DNA of 64,000 nt. Origin: Primulina eburnea. Taxonomy: Eukaryota; Streptophyta; Magnoliopsida; Lamiales; Gesneriaceae. The DNA lies in the NCBI RefSeq assembly GCF_022965805.1, contig NC_133101.1, forward strand, positions 8,841,069 to 8,905,068, in the 5' to 3' direction. The notes under the pieces were generated by a model, which was given only the letters and a program-made list of their open reading frames with translations, was not told the origin of the DNA and did not search any database. Positions 59,033 to 64,000 of the stretch are shown here, in pieces (within the stretch, counting starts at the first letter, position 1; every line of letters starts with the position of its first letter). Both the position numbers and the translations under genes were made by a program.

Positions 59033-60086
59033 TCAAAAAACTTTCATTCTTTTTATGATATAAATAAATTAAATAAGTTCTATTATCTGAATTTAATTAA
59101 AAAAAATATGTTTATTATATATCTTATATACATACATGAAAGGAAAAAATTGAAATATATGAGTTAAAAATTGGCATTTAAAAAAATGGGCAACATTGGG
59201 CAGCAAAGTCCAAATTGATTAGTTAATAATTAAGGACGAAAGAGACGTGGAAAAGCCTAGAACTAAAAAGAAGAGTGGTTGGTAGTAATTTTGACTATAG
59301 ATGACAAATTGACAATGAACAGGGTTTGGAAATGCCAATAATTTCTCCTCGTTTTTATTTATTATATTTATTCTTATCTCAATCCAATCGAACATTCAAT
59401 TTCATCATAATTTTCATATATGTCGGAATACTGAACATACATACGCTATCCAAATATGTTATTGGCACATATAATTGTATTTTTTTCAAATTTAAGTTAT
59501 TTCGAATTAATTATGAATATTTACTAAATTGTTGAGAATAATAAAAAATACATAAATATAAAAATTAAAAAATTAAATATTATAAAAAATAACAAAATAT
59601 TAAAAACAATTTATCTAACATCATTAATGATCTTACAAAAATAACTTAAACTCTATTCTAATAATTTTTTCATTACATCCAACTATATCATTCAACAAAA
59701 AACATATTAAAATAAACATCATATCAGGAAAATCATATATTTTAATTTAATCGGATACCCGGGTTTTGATGAACAATAGAATATCTTATTTCATCCATTT
59801 TTTCAAGGTCTAATGAAGACAAAAAGAATTTTAACATATCAGTTACTCTCAACGAGAAATTTATAGCACTATATCACAACAATAATCAAAATCAAATGCT
59901 TCTTTTAATGACTAAAATGATCTACAGTTGAAAACGATCGAAAAAACGTATTTGTTTATATTAAGCGATGTGTAATCCAACTTTTTGTCTAATCAAGTAA
60001 GAAAAAATGTAAACAAACTATAAGTTTAATTTAAAATAAAACGAAAGACAGGTAAGGGTCAAGAATTCAAATGGCTGCTTTTCATT
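59033..60086. other. AT-rich spacer
   Basis: No gene or clear repeat. Confidence 0.45.
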
Positions 60087-60089
60087 TTA

Positions 60090-60697
60090 GGCCCCGTTTG
60101 GTTTGAGGGATAAAGTAGGTTTATATTATTTAATCTACTTTATCCCTCGTTTGGTACGCGTGATTATTTAACCCACCTTATCCCTCCTATGAATGATTAG
60201 GTTATATTAGGTAGGTTAAAATAATACCTCCTCACCTCCTAGGATTATTTATCCTACTCTTAATTCATCCTATTTTTCCAATTTTACACTTCTCCTAAAT
60301 TCAAACTTACCACCACTTCCCGCCTAAATTCAAACTCACCACCACTTCCCGCCGCCGCCCGCCGCCGCAACGACCGCCGCCCCCCGCCGACCGCCGACCG
60401 CCGCTGGCCGAGCACCGGCCGACCGCCGGCGCCGGCCGAAATGTCCGGCCGCAGCCCCCCGCCGGCCGTTTCCGGCGGACCATTTCCGGCCGGCCGCCAT
60501 TGACACCGTCTCCGCCGCCGCGAAGGAGAAGGGCAATTTCGTCTTTTCATCAAAAAATTCAAAATTATCCTACACTTAAAAATATTACCAAACATAATAT
60601 TATTTTACCCCATATTAATTCATCCTACCACAATCATTTTCTTTATCATTTACATACTAATCATTAGTTTATCCTATCCTTCCAATCAAACGTAGTC
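60090..60697. mobile_element. Tourist-like (PIF/Harbinger) MITE with GC-rich core
   Basis: Ends GGCCCCGTTTGGTTTGAGGG and, inverted, GACTACGTTTGATTGGAAGG. Flanked by TTA (60087-60089 and 60698-60700), the duplication of PIF/Harbinger elements. The centre (about 60345-60535) is an extreme GC island of GCCGCC/GGCCGGCC units, and a 28-bp stretch (AAATTCAAACT.ACCACCACT) is duplicated beside it. Confidence 0.87.
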
Positions 60698-60700
60698 TTA

Positions 60701-61582
60701 ATATATTATTCAGTAAATTATAAAGCAATTCTGGTCGGGCGTCACGATTTGCAATAGTAGAACCACAAGATTATTCTCTCACATTTTTTAAATTTTTTTC
60801 GTGCGTTGATTAAATTTTTTGTATGACGAAATCTAAAGTCTGTCACTCGAGACTTAATTATAACAAAATTTCTTCTTACAAAAAAATTCAATAAATCCAA
60901 TAAAGATATTAAAAATAAAAAAATCGAAAATTAATAAGAGAATTATGCTATTTCAATACAATTTCTTAAAATTCTGATAATATTTAATATATGTGTGTAT
61001 CATTGTACGTACAAATGTCAGAGGGTCGAAGGCAATGGATAAAGATTTGAGGGAGAAAAAGACAAATTTGAGATTTAGTGGCTACGAAAAGGTTATAGAT
61101 AGGAAGTGTGACGCGAAGGAGATGAGTCACATGTCTTGCTCGTCTATCATTATTGTTATAATAAATATATTATGAGACGGTCTTATGAATATTTATCTGT
61201 GAGACGGATCAATCTTATCGATATTCACAATAAAAAGTAACAATCTTAACATAAAAAATAATAATTTTTTTCATGGATGACTCAAATAAGATATTCATCT
61301 CACAAAATACGACCCGTGAGATCGTCTCGAATAAGTTTTTACATCATCATCATCATCATATACGAGATCCATAACAATTTTGCTTAAAAAATAGCTCCTA
61401 TATGCAAAACCTTTTTATAATGAAATTTTATAGTTTGAGCAGAACATCCTCGACAAATTTTGTCACTAATCTAACATATCCAATATTTTAAATGACAAAA
61501 TTCATTACCGAACCATGAGCCAATTTCTTTCACGCGAATGTCGCGTCAATGCAGAAGTGCTTCAATTTCATGTGGGCAAACC
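60701..61582. other. Spacer with a truncated 182-bp repeat
   Basis: A minus-strand copy of the 182-bp repeat at about 61169-61341, lacking its left tip, followed by an (ATC)n run. No gene. Confidence 0.55.
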
Positions 61583-62205
61583 TGTTTGCACCAAAAATTA
61601 AATTGGGATCAATTAATTGTCTAAGTCCAAAAGTTTAAATTAATAAAGAAAAACAAGAGGCCCATTAGTGTATTTAAATAAGCAGATAATGTCCAAACAA
61701 GGAGATCGTGGAAAGAGAAGGAAATCGTGGTAGAAAACGGTAGAAGCTCGTGAGTCATGAGAGAGTGGAAGGAACCGCACCGCACAGTAAAGAAAAGGGA
61801 GGAATCGGAAAAACACGAGACACACACACAACTCTCTACACAGACAAATCTGCAAATACTCTCTGCAAAATTTTCAGTCTTTCATGCACTAATTTTCAAG
61901 CGTTCCAATTATTTCTAGCATTCTAGATCTTATCGCTTTAGATTTCAGAAACTTTATATTTTATATTTCTATGTCTTGTAAATTTCTACAGTTTATTGAA
62001 AATATAAACGATGTCAGAGATTTATTCCTCAAATTCCAATAGTTTTCTTCATTTTGACGTTATAGTTGTTTTAGGAGATTAGAACCGACGGTCAAATTTA
62101 GAATTCACTTTCGTTTGTTTTTAGAAGTTAGATTTTTATCATTTTTACACAAATCGGTGCATTTTCGCACCTGGCACGCCCGCAACACCAAATATTGTGC
62201 AAACA
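61583..62205 (+). mobile_element. 5' LTR of a second Ty3-gypsy element
   Basis: 623 bp, starting TGTTTGCAC and ending GTGCAAACA, perfect 9-bp inverted ends. It is followed after a few bases by TGGCACGCCCGGTGGGA (62212-62228), a primer-site-like sequence of the kind seen in non-chromoviral plant Ty3 elements. The 3' LTR is outside the window. Confidence 0.75.
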
Positions 62206-62235
62206 TATTTTTGGCACGCCCGGTGGGACCACACT

Positions 62236-64000
62236 ATGCCGCCAAGAAGAAAGGAAAACATCAGTCAGGAGAGCGGGGAGTCTCTGGCTAATCAAGAGGG
62301 AACTCAGGTTCCACAGCCAGAGCAACCTACTGTTGAACCACAGGTTGAAGAAATAGATCCGCGGATTCCTACTACATACGATCAAGTTTCAAACAGGGTG
62401 GTGGAAGAATTGACTGCTATAAAGATTGAAGAAATCTCATTGGCATTATCTAAAGCAATGTCTGACTGTTTAAAGAATCTACTAAGTAAACCGAACAAGT
62501 CTACCCGAGGGGAGCAAAATAACACTGTCAAAGAGACTGGTCAAGGAAGTAACCAAGTCCATGAATTCGACCAGGGAGTTGGAAACTCAAGGGCTGGCGA
62601 TCCTCGCCCCCCAGAGTTTACTCTCACAAATCATCCAGAAAGAAGGTATACACCACCTCACAAGAGAGAAGAAACCTTAGGAGGAAGATCCCAGCCATAT
62701 CCACGTGCTCATGGAGTGGGGAGTTCGAAACAACCAGTTACTCAAGTATACAGCGTGACAAATCCTCTATACCAACCAGGAGCTTATGATGATATATCGC
62801 ACATGGATTATCAAGGAGTGGATGGGGGCTTCCCAGGAGGTAATATTGGTTTAAATGCAGGGTTTCAAGCTCGGGGGGCAAATTACTACCATCACCAACT
62901 CTCCGCTCGGAACATGCACGGGATTGATCCATAAATGGTGAGAGAGGTTGTTCAAGAGCTATATGGGCCGGCCTTGAAACAGATTGGCCGTCCAGAGTTC
63001 CACAAACCCTATCCAGACTACATAGACGTGAATAACCCATATCCAAGGGGTTATAGAGTTCATGATTTCAGTTTATTCTCCAGGGAAGATGGCCAGTCCA
63101 GCATGGAACACATAGCCAGATTCACCATCTAATGCGGGGAATTAGCCAACTTGGAGAACTTCAACAATCTAAAGTTGCGGCTATTTCCGAATTCCCTCAC
63201 TGGAACTGCATTCGCTTGGTATGCCTCACTCCCCAGAAATTCAGTGATGAGTTGGCAAGAAATGGAAAGACAATTTCACATTCAATTCTATAGAACAGAG
63301 CCAGAAGTGTGCATTGCCGACTTATCCAGAGTCACTCAAAAGAAAGGAGAGTCTGTGGAATATTTTATCGACAGGTTCAAAAAGATGAAGAATAGATGCA
63401 AGGTGTTCTTACGTGAGACAGAGTTCGTGAAAATGGCACAAAAAGAGCTGGATTTTGAATTAAGGAAGAAATTCCAGGGAATGGAGTTCAGGGATTTCTT
63501 CGAGCTAGCCGCCAAAGTGGCTGAATACGAAGAACTCTTGCGGGAAGAGTCATACAAGAAGAAAACTGCTATGAGATCTTATTATCAAAATGTGGAAGAT
63601 GTGGCATTGGCAGAGATTCGATCAGCTGGTTCTTGCACAGTTCCCCTATTAAAAAAGAAGCCAGCAGAACCTGAAAAGAAGAACAACCCCCAACTCCCCA
63701 AAGACATGCAGTATACATTTGATGTATCAAAGACCGAGGAAGTTTTTGATTTCTTGGTAAAAGAAAGATTCATCACTTTTCCAGCTGATCACAGGATGCC
63801 ACCCATAGAAGAGCTGAAAGGACGAGAGTATTGTAAGTACCACAACTCCTACAATCATGCTACTAAATCTTGTTCGGCGTTCAAGAACATTTTGCAGGAT
63901 AGAATTAACGAGGGAGTTGTGAAATTCCCTAACAAACAAGAGTCTATAGCTGTGGATGATGATCCTTTTCCCCCAGTAGCTTTGGTTAATGTGAATGCGA
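62236..64000 (+). pseudogene. Gag of the Ty3-gypsy element, two in-frame stops, cut by window end
   Basis: ATG 62236 (MPPRRKENIS) begins a frame stopped by TAA at 62932-62934 and TAA at 63130-63132, with the same frame continuing each time and then open to the window end. The first part is Gln/Pro-rich. The later part is the retrotransposon gag domain, with GTAFAWYASLP, MSWQEMERQFHIQFY and SVEYFIDRFKKMKNRC. A YCKYHNSYNHATKSC motif near 63830 marks the C-terminal zinc-binding part seen in Tat/Ogre-type gag. Pol lies beyond the edge. Two stops without frameshift suggest recent inactivation. Confidence 0.85.

Noticed and set aside
60284..60595. 103-residue Gly/Ala/Arg-rich frame
   Set aside because: It is the GC-rich core of a MITE read in one frame. 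No start context or family motif.

Overview
The window is nuclear DNA of a flowering plant. It is AT-rich, the genes have GT-AG introns with plant-type exon structures, and most of the length is transposable-element sequence. The proteins (DMS3, an IQD protein, an ABI-like SCAR/WAVE subunit, a DUF688 protein) are typical of eudicots. An asterid, perhaps Lamiales, is my guess from the look of the repeats and is not proven.

Layout. 1-3156: a young Ty3-gypsy element with almost all of gag-pol deleted, its left LTR cut by the window edge. It sits inside an endogenous pararetrovirus (caulimovirid) that runs on the minus strand from a tRNA-Met primer site near 7290 through six open frames, including capsid, movement protein and the start of the protease. 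8160-13093: a complete Ty1-copia element (minus) with TSDs, disabled by two stops and a frameshift. 14233-17563: DMS3 (minus), an RNA-directed DNA methylation component. 17564-30194: no intact gene; TRIM elements, a 2-kb solo LTR, a broken plant-mobile-domain fragment and many MITEs. 30195-33048: an IQD calmodulin-binding gene. 34041-34455: a three-exon gene for a 73-residue protein (minus), divergent from a coiled-coil gene at 34950-37610. 39743-40578: a DUF688 gene, with a decayed copy at 42165-42562. 47893-50538: an ABI-like (ABIL) gene. 53070-56515: a ten-exon alpha/beta-hydrolase (minus). 60090-60697: a Tourist-like MITE with a GC-rich core. 61583-64000: the 5' LTR and gag of another Ty3-gypsy element, cut by the right edge.

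The genes do not form a pathway. One repeat family of about 182 bp with 9-bp target duplications occurs about 15 times across the window, once nested in itself. Two otherwise intact genes (coiled-coil and ABIL) each carry one surplus base in the coding sequence, which suggests either assembly errors or recent mutations. The most unusual item is the endogenous caulimovirid: its six retained frames are intact and overlap in an order I cannot assign to a described genus.
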